Origin: Streptomyces sp. NBC_00459
GTDB taxonomy: Bacteria > Actinomycetota > Actinomycetes > Streptomycetales > Streptomycetaceae
Direction: 5' to 3'
Length of the DNA stretch: 64,000 bases
NCBI RefSeq assembly: GCF_036013955.1
Contig: NZ_CP107903.1
Location: 7,874,001 to 7,938,000, forward strand
Part shown: piece after piece, positions 1 to 8,284 of the stretch
Numbering within the stretch: the stretch's first letter is position 1
Layout: every line of letters begins with the position of its first letter
The notes under the pieces: model-generated
Database searches by the model: none
Seen by the model: the letters and a program-made list of their open reading frames with translations, nothing else
What the model was told of the DNA's origin: nothing
Translations under genes and position numbers: made by a program

Positions 1-529
1 AGGCGAACTGGCCCAGCGTGCCGACACCGTCCTTCTTGGCGCGGGCGACGGCCGGGTCGAAGTAGACGCGGTCGCGCTCGTCGTCCTGGGCCTCGCGGAA
101 GGCGGACGTCTTCGCGGCCTTGCGCCACGCGGCGGGGAAGCCCGGGTCCAGGCCCTCGTGCGAGTCCGTGCCGTCCACCGCGCGCAGGGCGGGCAGATAG
201 GCCGCCAGGACGTTGTCCGGGTCCCGCTCGGTGTACAGCTCGACGAGGGCCAGCAGGTCGCTCGTACCGGAGCAGAAACCGATGATCCCGGCGGTGTAGC
301 CACGGCCGTCGTCGATGTCCTGGATGTAGCCGTACTGCGCCCGCCAGTCCAGCGACGAGTTCTCCGCGCTGCACACCAGCCGCATCGCGATGTCCTTCTT
401 GGCCGGGTCGTCGAGCCCGCTGCCGGTCGCCTCGGTGGTCGCGCCGGACGCGATCCGCTGGGTGGTCAGGATCGCGGTGGCGCCGAGGGCGGCCAGCAAC
501 GTACGACGGGCGGCGGCTCTGTGCATCAT
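1..529 (-). CDS. csn: Secreted GH46 chitosanase (3' part outside window)
   Basis: Hydrolyses beta-1,4 links of chitosan outside the cell. Translation from ATG 529 gives a twin-arginine-type signal (MMHRAAARRTLLAAL), a hydrophobic stretch, then the mature start GLDDPAKKDIA. The family's catalytic Glu (SAENSS) and Asp (DIDDGRGYTAG) are both present, followed by the conserved GIIGFCSGT and DERDRVYFDPAV segments, which match Streptomyces GH46 enzymes closely. Two consecutive ATGs (529 and 526) are possible starts; the GGAG about 11 bases upstream favours 529. About 176 codons are visible; the mature enzymes are about 240-260 residues, so roughly the last third lies left of position 1. The family assignment is secure. 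Confidence 0.93.
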   Translation of the reverse strand, partial: MMHRAAARRTLLAALGATAILTTQRIASGATTEATGSGLDDPAKKDIAMRLVCSAENSSLDWRAQYGYIQDIDDGRGYTAGIIGFCSGTSDLLALVELYTERDPDNVLAAYLPALRAVDGTDSHEGLDPGFPAAWRKAAKTSAFREAQDDERDRVYFDPAVARAKKDGVGTLGQFA

Positions 530-632
530 CGGCACGGGATCTCCAGGAGGGGCGCGACGGAAGGAGGTCGAGAGTCGCGCGCCAGGTTGGGAATGCCGTG
601 GGGTGCCGGTAGGAGGTCGCTGTGAGTGCCTG

Positions 633-1055
633 TCAGAGCCCGAACAGCCGCGGCTCCGAGGCCAGTTCGCGGAAGTACTCCTTCGGGTCCGGGACGAGCT
701 TGCGCGCCGTGAGGTCCATCAGCCCGCCGACCGCCGTGATCTCCGCCGCGACCGTGCCGTCCGCCTTGCGGATCGTCTGCCGGATACGGAAGGTCTTGCC
801 CTCGCCCCAGAGGAAGTCGCAGGTCACCTCGACCTCGTCGCCCGCGAGCAGCTCCCGCTGATAGCGGATGGTGGTCTCCAGGGCCACCGGCCCCACGCCC
901 TTCGTCATCAGCCCGGCCTGGCTGATTCCGGCCGCGTGGAGCAACGACCAGCGGGCGTGCTCCGCGTAGTTGAGGTACACGCTCTGGTTGAGGTGCCCCT
1001 GCACATCGGTCTCGTACCCACGCACGGTCACCGGGACGGAAAACGGTTCGGCCAC
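633..1055 (-). CDS. Acyl-CoA thioesterase, 4HBT hotdog fold
   Basis: Predicted single-domain hotdog thioesterase of the YbgC/4HBT type, hydrolysing acyl-CoA or acyl-carrier-protein thioesters in the cytoplasm. The motif ETDVQGHLNQSVYLNYAEHAR contains the family's conserved Asp, Gly-His and Asn-x3-Tyr residues. The frame is open up to a GTG at 1085, but the GTG at 1055 is preceded by a good AGGGGAAG site at proper spacing, so 140 residues is the better model. It lies 103 bp from the chitosanase start on the same strand, with no sign of functional linkage. The substrate cannot be read from sequence. Confidence 0.85.
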   Translation of the reverse strand: MAEPFSVPVTVRGYETDVQGHLNQSVYLNYAEHARWSLLHAAGISQAGLMTKGVGPVALETTIRYQRELLAGDEVEVTCDFLWGEGKTFRIRQTIRKADGTVAAEITAVGGLMDLTARKLVPDPKEYFRELASEPRLFGL

Positions 1056-1150
1056 GACTTCCCCTTCACGACTGCTCGGCTTCACAACGAGGGCGCCAAG
1101 CGTACTGAGCGGTTGCTCACAGCCGTCAACTGCCTTTGCTCATGCGGTGG

Positions 1151-1798
1151 TCACGTCCGTCGGGGCGACGCCAGCAGATAGCGCGCGCCGGTACGCGGCT
1201 CGGTGTGCGCGCTGACCTGCCAGCCCGTCCTCTCCAGCGTGGCCGCACAGGCCCGCAGCGCGTCACCGTCGGGCTCGCGCACGGCGACGGCCTCCGGCTG
1301 CGGAGTCGCCCGCACCCGGTAACCACCACCGGCCCCGCCCCCGTCCTCGGGGCGGTGGCCGGCCGCCTCCAGTGCCAACGCGGCGGCCTGCACCAGATGC
1401 TTACGCTCCCAACCGCACGGACGGTCCATGGCACCGTCCGCATTGGTCATCCGACGCAGCTCCAGCAGCCCCTGCCAGGCGCTGTGCACCTCACGCGTCC
1501 GGGCGGGCCCGGCGGCCGGTATCCCCTGTTCGCCGCCCACGCGCGCGGCGAACACCCCGGGGGCTCCGGAAGCGGGGGGAGCCTCGGTGGCGGCAGGCGT
1601 GTCCGCAGGCGGCGCCTCCTCCCGTACGCGATGGCCCGCCGGTGTCAGGAAGTGGTCGTGCGGTGGCCGCGGGTGCCGGAAGGCGAGCCCTCGCCTGACC
1701 AGCGCGGCGAGCTGGAACTCCGTACCCCGCAGCCGTCCGGTGACGGGGTCGGCCGTGTCGATGACGCGTCGCTGGGCGGCGGTCGGCGGTCGTGTTAT
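1151..1798 (-). CDS. Conserved hypothetical protein, possible ATA start codon
   Basis: A clearly coding frame by its G/C third positions and amino-acid mix runs from about 1798 down to 1151, about 215 residues. The N-terminal part (ALVRRGLAFRHPRPPHDHF, then LTPAGHRVRE) looks like a short winged-helix or DNA-binding-like region. An Ala/Pro linker follows, then a C-terminal domain with WERKHLVQAAALALEAAGH and GARYLLASPRR. No ATG, GTG or TTG exists between the upstream in-frame TGA and this conserved N-terminus. The only codon at ideal spacing (8 nt) from a strong GGAGG is an ATA at 1796-1798. The first conventional start is GTG 1555, which would remove 81 residues. I do not recognise the function. 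Confidence 0.62.
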   Translation of the reverse strand: MTRPPTAAQRRVIDTADPVTGRLRGTEFQLAALVRRGLAFRHPRPPHDHFLTPAGHRVREEAPPADTPAATEAPPASGAPGVFAARVGGEQGIPAAGPARTREVHSAWQGLLELRRMTNADGAMDRPCGWERKHLVQAAALALEAAGHRPEDGGGAGGGYRVRATPQPEAVAVREPDGDALRACAATLERTGWQVSAHTEPRTGARYLLASPRRT

Positions 1799-1883
1799 GG
1801 CGCACTCCTCCCCGGTCGTGGCCCGATGCGGGCGATCGGCCGGTCAGCCGTTCACCTGGTCGATCCGAGCCGTTCTTCGAAGA

Positions 1884-2429
1884 CTACGACCCGGGTCCGA
1901 CATCGCGAGCCCAGCGCTCCAGCTCGGCGAACTCGCGCTCCTGAAGACCCCGGCGCGGGTCGATCCGCAGCAGCAGTGCCCGCCCGGTGTGGTGCTCGGC
2001 CACATGGCGGACATCGAGGTCGGTGATCATGTCGTCGACCCAGACGAAGGGACGCCCGTCGGCCCACTCCACGACACGCCGCGTCTTCCAGTACAGCCCG
2101 TCGGGGTCCTCGGCGAACAGGTTGGTGAACTCGATGACCGGCAGGGCGGCCGGCAGTCCGATCACCGGGCCGATCATCTCGTTGGCCTCGTGCATCCAGG
2201 TCGTGGCCCACGCCAGGTCGTACGGCAGGGCGAGCAGCCGGGCGCCGTGCCCCGGGTGCAGCCGTATCCGCAGACCCCGGCGCAGTCGCCGCGACCCCGG
2301 CTTCTGCCGGGCGGACCAGTTGGCGGGATGCACCCGGCAGGTTATGTAACCGCGGTGGCGCAGGAGGCGGGCGCGGAACGGGTTGAGGGGGCCGTCGACG
2401 TCGAGGAGCAGCAGTGGTCGGTCCGTCAT
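1884..2429 (-). CDS. HAD-like hypothetical protein
   Basis: Cytoplasmic 181-residue protein beginning MTDRPLLLLDVDGPLNPF. The DxDG near the N-terminus is the motif I nucleophile/acid pair of haloacid-dehalogenase phosphatases. A second acidic segment, FVWVDDMITDLD around residue 130, could be motif IV. The middle carries aromatic and Trp-rich segments (TTWMHEANEMIGP) typical of an uncharacterised Streptomyces HAD-like family. No clear ribosome binding site precedes the ATG. It sits downstream of the aminotransferase on the same strand (48 bp gap) and may be cotranscribed. The substrate is unknown. Confidence 0.75.
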   Translation of the reverse strand: MTDRPLLLLDVDGPLNPFRARLLRHRGYITCRVHPANWSARQKPGSRRLRRGLRIRLHPGHGARLLALPYDLAWATTWMHEANEMIGPVIGLPAALPVIEFTNLFAEDPDGLYWKTRRVVEWADGRPFVWVDDMITDLDVRHVAEHHTGRALLLRIDPRRGLQEREFAELERWARDVGPGS

Positions 2430-2477
2430 GGGGAGGGGCTACCCATGACGGACGCCCGGCGACCGCCCCGGTGGGCG

Positions 2478-3686
2478 CTACTGCCGATAACCGCTCAGGA
2501 AGCGCCCGATCCTGCTGATCGCGACCTCCAGGTCGTCCGCGTGCGGGAGGGTGAGGATGCGGAAGTGGTCGGGGGAGGGCCAGTTGAAGCCCGTACCCTG
2601 CACGACCTGGATCTTCTCCTGGAGGAGCAGGTCCAGGACGAACCTCTCGTCGTCATGGATCTTGTGCACGGCCGGGTCGAGGCGCGGGAACGCGTACAGC
2701 GCGCCCTTCGGCTTGACGCACGAGACGCCCGGGATCTCGTTGAGGCGTTCCCACGCGCGGTCGCGCTGCTCGCGCAACCTGCCGCCGGGGGCGGTGAGTT
2801 CGTAGATGGACTGCCGGCCGCCGAGCGCGGCCTGGATGGCGTACTGCGCGGGCGCGTTGGGGCACAGGCGCATCGAGGCCAGCATCGTCAGGCCTTCGAG
2901 GTAGCTGCGCGCGTGCTGCTTCGGGCCGGTCACCACCAGCCAGCCCGAGCGGAAGCCGGCCACCCGGTACGTCTTCGACAGGCCGCAGAAGGTCAGGACG
3001 ACCAGGTCGGGGGCGAGCGCGGCGGCCGAGTGGTGCACCTCGTCGTCGTACAGGATCTGGTCGTAGATCTCGTCGGCGAAGACCATCAGGCCGTGCCTGC
3101 GGGCCAGGTCGAGGATGCCCTCGATGATCTCCCTCGGATAGACCGCGCCGGTGGGGTTGTTCGGGTTGATGATGACCACGGCCTTGGTGCGGTCGGTGAT
3201 CTTCGCGGCCATGTCGTCCAGGTCCGGGTACCAGTCGGCCTGTTCGTCGCACAGGTAGTGGACCGCCTTGCCGCCGGCGAGGGTCGTGACCGCCGTCCAG
3301 AGAGGGAAGTCCGGGGCGGGGATGAGGACTTCGTCGCCGTCCTCGATCAGCGCCTGGACCGCCATCGAGACCAGTTCCGAGACGCCGTTGCCGAGGAAGA
3401 CGTCGTCGACGTCGACCTCCAGGCCGCGTTCCTGGTAGCGCTGTGCGACGGCCCGGCGGGCGGAGAGGATGCCGCGCGAGTCCGTGTAGCCGTGGGCCTG
3501 CGGCAGCATGCGGATCATGTCCTGGAGGATCTCCGGCGGCGCCTCGAAGCCGAAGAGCGCGGGGTTGCCGGTGTTGAGGCGCAGGACGCTGTGGCCCGCC
3601 TCCTCCAGTGCGTTGGCGTGCTCGATCACCGGTCCGCGGATCTCGTAACAGACCTCGCTGAGCTTGCTCGACTGCCGGAACTCCAT
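2478..3686 (-). CDS. PLP-dependent aminotransferase, AlaT-like
   Basis: 402-residue fold-type I aminotransferase, probably transferring amino groups between alanine/glutamate and 2-oxo acids. Visible marks are the N-terminal NTGNPALFGF, the cofactor-positioning NPNNPTGAVYP around residue 175, ADEIYDQILYD, the Schiff-base lysine in SKTYRVAGFRSGW around residue 240, and an Arg near the C-terminus for the substrate carboxylate. These features and the length fit the actinobacterial AlaT (alanine transaminase) family. ATG 3686 follows GGAGGGG at 10 bp. It is divergent from the HxlR regulator at 3774, and two palindromes lie between the two starts, so the regulator may control it. Confidence 0.88.
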   Translation of the reverse strand: MEFRQSSKLSEVCYEIRGPVIEHANALEEAGHSVLRLNTGNPALFGFEAPPEILQDMIRMLPQAHGYTDSRGILSARRAVAQRYQERGLEVDVDDVFLGNGVSELVSMAVQALIEDGDEVLIPAPDFPLWTAVTTLAGGKAVHYLCDEQADWYPDLDDMAAKITDRTKAVVIINPNNPTGAVYPREIIEGILDLARRHGLMVFADEIYDQILYDDEVHHSAAALAPDLVVLTFCGLSKTYRVAGFRSGWLVVTGPKQHARSYLEGLTMLASMRLCPNAPAQYAIQAALGGRQSIYELTAPGGRLREQRDRAWERLNEIPGVSCVKPKGALYAFPRLDPAVHKIHDDERFVLDLLLQEKIQVVQGTGFNWPSPDHFRILTLPHADDLEVAISRIGRFLSGYRQ

Positions 3687-3716
3687 GCGCTTACGCCCCT
3701 CCGGTTCGTGGTGATG

Positions 3717-3752
3717 CTTGGTTTTACCAAGTCTCCGCTTGGAAAGTCCAAC
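3717..3752. promoter_or_regulatory. Two phased palindromes, putative HxlR operator
   Basis: CTTGG-TTTTA-CCAAG at 3717-3731 is a perfect dyad. CTTGG-AAAGT-CCAAC at 3738-3752 repeats the same half-sites; its core TTGGA-AAG-TCCAA is also perfect. The two begin 21 bp apart, about two helical turns, so dimers would bind the same face. They fill the gap between the divergent aminotransferase and HxlR genes. That HxlR binds here is an inference. Confidence 0.6.
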
Positions 3753-3773
3753 AACATGTCTAGACTGCGTCGC

Positions 3774-4418
3774 ATGTCACCTCGCCGAAGCTACGACCAG
3801 TACTGTTCCGTCGCTCGCGCCCTCGATGTCGTCGGCGACCGCTGGACCATCCTGATCGTCCGGGAGCTGCTGGCCGGTCCGCGCCGCTACACCGATCTGC
3901 AGACGGATCTGCCGGGCGTCAGCACGGACGTACTGGCCTCGCGGCTGAAGGACATGGAGCGCGACGGCCTGGCGACCCGCCGTCGGCTGCCTCCGCCCGG
4001 GGCCGCGTACGTCTACGAACTCACCGACCGGGGACGGCGGTTGCTGCCCGTGCTCCAGGCGTTGGGGGAGTGGGGCGCGCCCGAGCTGGACGAGCGGCGC
4101 GCCACGGACGCCGTGCGGGCGCACTGGTTCGCACTGCCGTTGCTGCGCGGGCTGGACGCGGTGGACGGGGTGAGCGGCGGAGGGCTCGTCGAAGTCCGCC
4201 TGGAGGAGGGCGAGTTCCATCTGTACGTCGGCGCGGAGGCCGTTCCGGTGTACGGCGCCGGGCCAGCCGCCGAGGAGCCCGACGCCCGTCTGTCGATGGA
4301 CACCGGCACCTGTGCGGCGGTCGGCCGGGGGGACCTCGGTGTGCTCGACGCCGTACGGGACGGACGTATCGAGGTGACCGGCGAGGGAACGCTCGCCAAG
4401 GCCCTGCGAGAGGCCTGA
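3774..4418 (+). CDS. HxlR family transcriptional regulator
   Basis: 214-residue regulator. The N-terminal HxlR winged helix is clear: SYDQYCSVARALDVVGDRWTILIVRELLAGPRRYTDLQTDLPGVSTDVLASRLKDMERDGL, with the single conserved Cys that redox- or ligand-responsive members use. The C-terminal half has an SCP2-like sterol-carrier fold (DGRIEVTGEGTLAKAL at the end), as in many Streptomyces HxlR proteins, and may bind a hydrophobic ligand. An in-frame ATG also occurs at 3756, but homologues begin close to SYDQYC, so 3774 was chosen. No ribosome site is visible, so the mRNA may be leaderless. It is divergent from the aminotransferase gene. Confidence 0.85.
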   Translation: MSPRRSYDQYCSVARALDVVGDRWTILIVRELLAGPRRYTDLQTDLPGVSTDVLASRLKDMERDGLATRRRLPPPGAAYVYELTDRGRRLLPVLQALGEWGAPELDERRATDAVRAHWFALPLLRGLDAVDGVSGGGLVEVRLEEGEFHLYVGAEAVPVYGAGPAAEEPDARLSMDTGTCAAVGRGDLGVLDAVRDGRIEVTGEGTLAKALREA

Positions 4419-4423
4419 TACGG

Positions 4424-4462
4424 GACATGCCCGCCGCGCGAACCTCGCGCGGCAGGCATGTC
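4424..4462. terminator. Bidirectional terminator between convergent genes
   Basis: Stem GACATGCC...GGCATGTC continues through one C/A mismatch into a second 8-bp stem, closed by the 5-nt loop AACCT. It lies between the HxlR stop (4418) and the stop of the opposing membrane-protein gene (4483). Confidence 0.75.
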
Positions 4463-4482
4463 GACGAACCGTCAGAGACTGG

Positions 4483-5310
4483 TCAGGCTCCCGGTGGAAC
4501 CTGCCTCGGCCGGCCCGAGCCGCGCGTCAGGGCGTAGCCGCCGACGCCCGCCAGGGCGGCCAGCGCCCCGCCGATCGCCGTCCAGACCCAGCGGTCGGAC
4601 CACCAGCCGGAGGACCAGCCGTCGTCGGGCTCGATGCTCGACAGCACGGCGGACGTCGTCGAACTGTCCTCCTTGTCCTCGGACTCGACCGCGATCCCGG
4701 GCACCAGCGGCTCGGCCAGCGAGCCGTCCACGGCAGCCGCACCGCCGATGTCCAGGGAGTCGACCCGGACCTCGGCGCCGACCGGGAGGCCGAGGTCGGA
4801 GGTCGCGAGGTTCACCGTCGTCAGCCGGACGTAATAGGTGCCCGGCAGCGGGTCGTTGGCCCACTGCTCCGACCAGGCGCGGACCGTGCGCAGGGTGCAC
4901 GCCAGCTCCACGGAGGCGGTGCCCGAGGCGGCGGTGCGGGTCTGGGCGCCGTACTGGCAGGCCTGGCGGCGCCGCAGACCGTCGTACACGTCGAGCTGCC
5001 AGACCTCGGAAGCATGGGAGTCCGGCAGCTTCACCGTCGCCTTGACGGTGGGCCGTTGACCGGCGTCCGCCGGGAACGACCAGTACAGGTAGTCGCCCGC
5101 CGAGCCGCTCGCGGTGGCCTGCTGACCCTGGTCGATCTCGGTCGCCGTACGGAACGACGTGCCCGCCGAGGTGGGGGCCGAGCTGCCGTCCGAAGGGCTC
5201 GCCGACGGCGAGGCGTCGGCGACGGCCGGGGTCGCGGCCAGCCCGAGCATCAGCATGGCTGTGCCCAACACGCGGCTACCGCGAGCCGATTGATCCTTGA
5301 GGGCTTGCAT
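4483..5310 (-). CDS. Membrane-anchored extracytoplasmic partner protein
   Basis: 275 residues from ATG 5310: a signal peptide (ARGSRVLGTAMLMLGLAATPAVADA), an exported beta-rich domain of about 200 residues, and a C-terminal membrane helix WTAIGGALAALAGVGGYALT followed by a positively charged tail. The topology is therefore outside-facing and anchored at the C-terminus. The exported part resembles the second half of the neighbouring VWA protein (polar, with aromatic motifs and paired cysteines). The start overlaps the VWA stop by one base (TGATG) with GGAGG upstream, so the two are translationally coupled. I know no characterised homologue; a surface complex with the VWA protein is inferred. 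Confidence 0.78.
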   Translation of the reverse strand: MQALKDQSARGSRVLGTAMLMLGLAATPAVADASPSASPSDGSSAPTSAGTSFRTATEIDQGQQATASGSAGDYLYWSFPADAGQRPTVKATVKLPDSHASEVWQLDVYDGLRRRQACQYGAQTRTAASGTASVELACTLRTVRAWSEQWANDPLPGTYYVRLTTVNLATSDLGLPVGAEVRVDSLDIGGAAAVDGSLAEPLVPGIAVESEDKEDSSTTSAVLSSIEPDDGWSSGWWSDRWVWTAIGGALAALAGVGGYALTRGSGRPRQVPPGA

Positions 5311-6578
5311 CAGTTGGTCCTCCATACCGCGACCCGCCAACGCGAGATCCAGCCCCACAGAACACCCGTGAGGAAGCCGAACAGGACGAGCGCGCCCAGC
5401 AGCCACCAGCCTCGGCCGAGGCCGAAGGAGGCCACGTCGCTCGCCTGGCTCGGCCCGTCGACGACATCGACGGTCAGTTCGATCGGCAGACCGGGCGTGG
5501 ACTTCACACCACTGGCCGCCGAGAAGGAGTTGGTGACCTGGAGACACACTGTCTCGGCCGCCGGCTTGTCCGCGTCGTCGTCGGTCTCCGCCTTCGGATA
5601 GCGCAGGCCCGTCGAGATGACGTCGGTACGTCCGGTGCCGTTGCCCTCGCCGCGGACGATCTCACGGCCCTGCGCGGTCACCGCCCGCAGCAGCACCCCG
5701 TAGTCCGGGTTGACCGCCCGGTCGGCCGACACACTCACCGAGGCGCGCAGTTCCTGCCCCGGCAGGACCTCGACGCGGTACCAGCGCTGCTGGCCGAACT
5801 CCTCGCGGTCCGTGTACAGACCGGACTTCACCGCCGGGGCGTTCGGGCACCCGGCCGCGCCCTCCACGGCCACCGGCGTCACCACCGGGTCGGCGGCGCG
5901 GACGACCAACTGGTTGACCTTGTCGGCGAGTTCGTCGGTGTGCTCGACCGACGTGTACGTCCCGCCGGTCGCCTCCGCGATACAGCTCAGCTGCTGCCGC
6001 ATCTTGGTGTTCGGGACCAGACCGAGCGTGTCGATGGTGAGACCGATGCCCTTGGCCGCGATCTCGCGGGCCACCTCGCACGGGTCGAGCGGCGCGCAGG
6101 TGTCCTCGCCGTCGCTGATGAGCACGATGCGCTTGGTGCCCTCACCGCCGTCGAGGTCGTCCGCTGCCTTCAGCAGCGTGGGGCCGATCGGCGTCCAGCC
6201 GGTGGGCGTGAGTGTCGCGACCGCCGTCTTGGCCTCGACGCGGTCGAGCGGGCCCACCGGGTAGAGCTGCGCGGTGTCCTTGCAGCCCTCCTTGCGGTCG
6301 TCGCCCGGGTAGTTGGCGCCCAGCGTGCGGATGCCGAGCTGGACCTCCTCGGGTGTCGCGTCCAGCACCTCGTTGAACGCCTGCTTCGCCGCGGCCATCC
6401 GCGACTGGCCGTCTATGTCCCGCGCCCGCATCGAACCGCTGACGTCTAGGAGGAGGTTGACCTTGGGCGCGAGTGCGGTGGTTTCGTCGGCGACGGCTCC
6501 GGCCGGGACCGCGATCCCGGCCGCCAGGGCGGCGAGCAGGGCGCAGGCGCCCGCCGCCAGCCGTTGTCTTGTGATCAT
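5310..6578 (-). CDS. Surface von Willebrand factor type A protein
   Basis: 422 residues. A signal peptide (residues 1-30) is followed by a VWA domain (about 36-220) with an intact metal site: DVSGSM (DxSxS), a Thr in TPTGWTPIG, and an Asp in LISDGEDTC. A beta-rich domain comes next, then a C-terminal helix WLLGALVLFGFLTGVLWGW and a basic tail. This is an exported, membrane-tethered Mg-dependent adhesion or assembly module. It shares an operon with the downstream partner, overlapping by one base. The role is unknown; proteins of this type often organise cell-surface complexes. Confidence 0.85.
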   Translation of the reverse strand: MITRQRLAAGACALLAALAAGIAVPAGAVADETTALAPKVNLLLDVSGSMRARDIDGQSRMAAAKQAFNEVLDATPEEVQLGIRTLGANYPGDDRKEGCKDTAQLYPVGPLDRVEAKTAVATLTPTGWTPIGPTLLKAADDLDGGEGTKRIVLISDGEDTCAPLDPCEVAREIAAKGIGLTIDTLGLVPNTKMRQQLSCIAEATGGTYTSVEHTDELADKVNQLVVRAADPVVTPVAVEGAAGCPNAPAVKSGLYTDREEFGQQRWYRVEVLPGQELRASVSVSADRAVNPDYGVLLRAVTAQGREIVRGEGNGTGRTDVISTGLRYPKAETDDDADKPAAETVCLQVTNSFSAASGVKSTPGLPIELTVDVVDGPSQASDVASFGLGRGWWLLGALVLFGFLTGVLWGWISRWRVAVWRTN

Positions 6579-6642
6579 CGACGGATCCTATTGACCCTGG
6601 GTCACCCGCTTCAAAACGGGTCCCGTCGGCTGCCGTCCCGGT

Positions 6643-8202
6643 TCACCTCCCCGTCACCTCTCCCCGGGGGTTGGGGAGTTGGGTCCACAGGTCCCCGGGC
6701 GTCTCGGGCGACAGCCGCATCAGGGTCAACGCCTTGGTGGGCAGGGGCTGTTCGAGCAGCGTCGGCAGATCAGGCGTGCACGGCAGCCCGCGTACGGCCG
6801 TCTCCAGCGCCTCCCGCAGCGCCGCCTCCGAACCGGCGGTCGCACCCAGCGCCCCCGCCACCAGCGAGCCGAACAGCTTGCGGCGCAGGGTGACTTCGTC
6901 GTCGGTGACGATCCGTCCGACCAGCTTCGGCGCCGCGATGCCGTGCCGGGCCAGCCGGACCGGGCTGACGCGGATGTCGGCGAGGTCGCGGTAGACCAAC
7001 CGCAGGGGGTCCCCGGTCACCGACAGCACGACGAGGAGATTCTGACCGTGCGCCTCCAGAGCGACACCCAGATCGAGCAGCCGCAGACCGACGGTGAGCG
7101 CGAGACGCGTGAACTCGGCCAGCCAGGAGGGTGATCGGGCAAGTCCTGTGGCGGCCAGGGCCCCGACCGGAACGACGTACTCACCCGCCCCCGAGTCCGC
7201 GTACAGGTCCGGCGGCTCCCTCAGTACCGCCGCCAGATCGGGGGAGTCGGCGGTCACCGCGCCGAGCGTGCGGGTGATGTGCAGCAGCCCGTCGAGACGC
7301 GCCGCCATCGACTCCATGAACGCCGACACGGTCGCCGCCGTCTCGATCGAGTACGGCGAGATGTCCCGTACCGAGGAGGTGAGCCGGGCACTCAACGCCG
7401 TCTTGAGGTGCGGTCCGCCGTCCGGGAGGGCGAGGCTGCGCAGGGACATCAGGGGATGCGCCGACAGCCCACCCCCGCTGGGGAGTTTGACCACGTGCTC
7501 CGCCTGCCAGGGGTGCACCGGAATCAGCGGCCGCCTCCCGTCCCACAGCCACTCGGGCCACTCGCCCCGCACGGCACAGTCGTCCGTCACCACCAGCGCC
7601 AGCTCCACGACGGGACGGTGCTCGGGCCCGTAAGCGAGCTGCTCGGCCACCGAGAACCCGGGCCGGGAACGGCAGTTGGGGTGAAAAGGATGTCCGTCGA
7701 CTACCCGTTGTTCCCACTCCCAGCCGGTCGCGGGGGCAGGCAGAGCGCTGTCCTGGGTGGCACGCGACAGGGCCAACGAGGCGACGCTGTGGCCGAGTTC
7801 GGCCGCGAAGGCGAGTCCGTGCGGGACGGCCAGGTCCGTCATCAGCCGCGCCGGATCGTCGTACGACACCGTCCCGAGCCGTACGGCGGTGACACGGCCG
7901 TCGACGGCGTACGGATCGGCGTACGGGCCCTCCAGACGGCGGCCGTCCGCCAGCAGGAGCGCAGCGCCGTTCTCGCGGCGGACGATCCACGGCAGCGGCT
8001 CGTGGACGAGCGCCCGCCACAGCCGGGTCAGCACGGCGGCCCGGGCGCCGGGCAGCTCGGCCGCGAACCGCGAGGCGAGGTCGGGACGTACGGCGGCCAG
8101 TTCGTCGGCGACCTCGGCCTCTGCGCTGGAGGGACGGTGCACGGCGGGCTCCTCGGGTGCGGATGCGGGTTTGGGCGCGGGTATGTGCTGGTGAGTGGGC
8201 AT
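6643..8202 (-). CDS. NIS siderophore synthetase, IucA/IucC family
   Basis: About 519 residues. It belongs to the NRPS-independent siderophore synthetases, which condense a carboxylic acid (citrate, succinyl or similar) with a polyamine or alcohol through an acyl-adenylate. Family segments seen: GHPFHPNCRSRPGF (ATP/carboxylate loop), PVHPWQAEHV, LKTALSARLTSSVRDISP, EAHGQNLLVVL and the Arg-rich YRDLADIR. The C-terminal FhuF-like lobe is present. ATG 8202 gives the usual N-terminus but has a weak ribosome site. It is divergent from a second NIS synthetase at 8285, only 82 bp away, so the two likely form a two-step pathway. Confidence 0.9.
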   Translation of the reverse strand: MPTHQHIPAPKPASAPEEPAVHRPSSAEAEVADELAAVRPDLASRFAAELPGARAAVLTRLWRALVHEPLPWIVRRENGAALLLADGRRLEGPYADPYAVDGRVTAVRLGTVSYDDPARLMTDLAVPHGLAFAAELGHSVASLALSRATQDSALPAPATGWEWEQRVVDGHPFHPNCRSRPGFSVAEQLAYGPEHRPVVELALVVTDDCAVRGEWPEWLWDGRRPLIPVHPWQAEHVVKLPSGGGLSAHPLMSLRSLALPDGGPHLKTALSARLTSSVRDISPYSIETAATVSAFMESMAARLDGLLHITRTLGAVTADSPDLAAVLREPPDLYADSGAGEYVVPVGALAATGLARSPSWLAEFTRLALTVGLRLLDLGVALEAHGQNLLVVLSVTGDPLRLVYRDLADIRVSPVRLARHGIAAPKLVGRIVTDDEVTLRRKLFGSLVAGALGATAGSEAALREALETAVRGLPCTPDLPTLLEQPLPTKALTLMRLSPETPGDLWTQLPNPRGEVTGR

Positions 8203-8284
8203 GGACGACGACAGACATACTGATCGCCAGTGCACCGCGGGAAACCGCGACCGTAGGGAAGCAGCGTAAGAATCGAGGGAACGC

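Noticed and set aside
1428..3773. Very long plus-strand frame running into the HxlR gene (996 codons)
   Set aside because: It lies opposite the aminotransferase and the HAD-like gene; its translation is Arg/Val/Gln-rich antisense sequence. Only the part from 3774 is a real gene.
8203..8284. DmdR/IdeR iron box between the siderophore synthetase genes
   Set aside because: No sequence resembling TTAGGTTAGGCT was found on either strand of the 82-bp gap.
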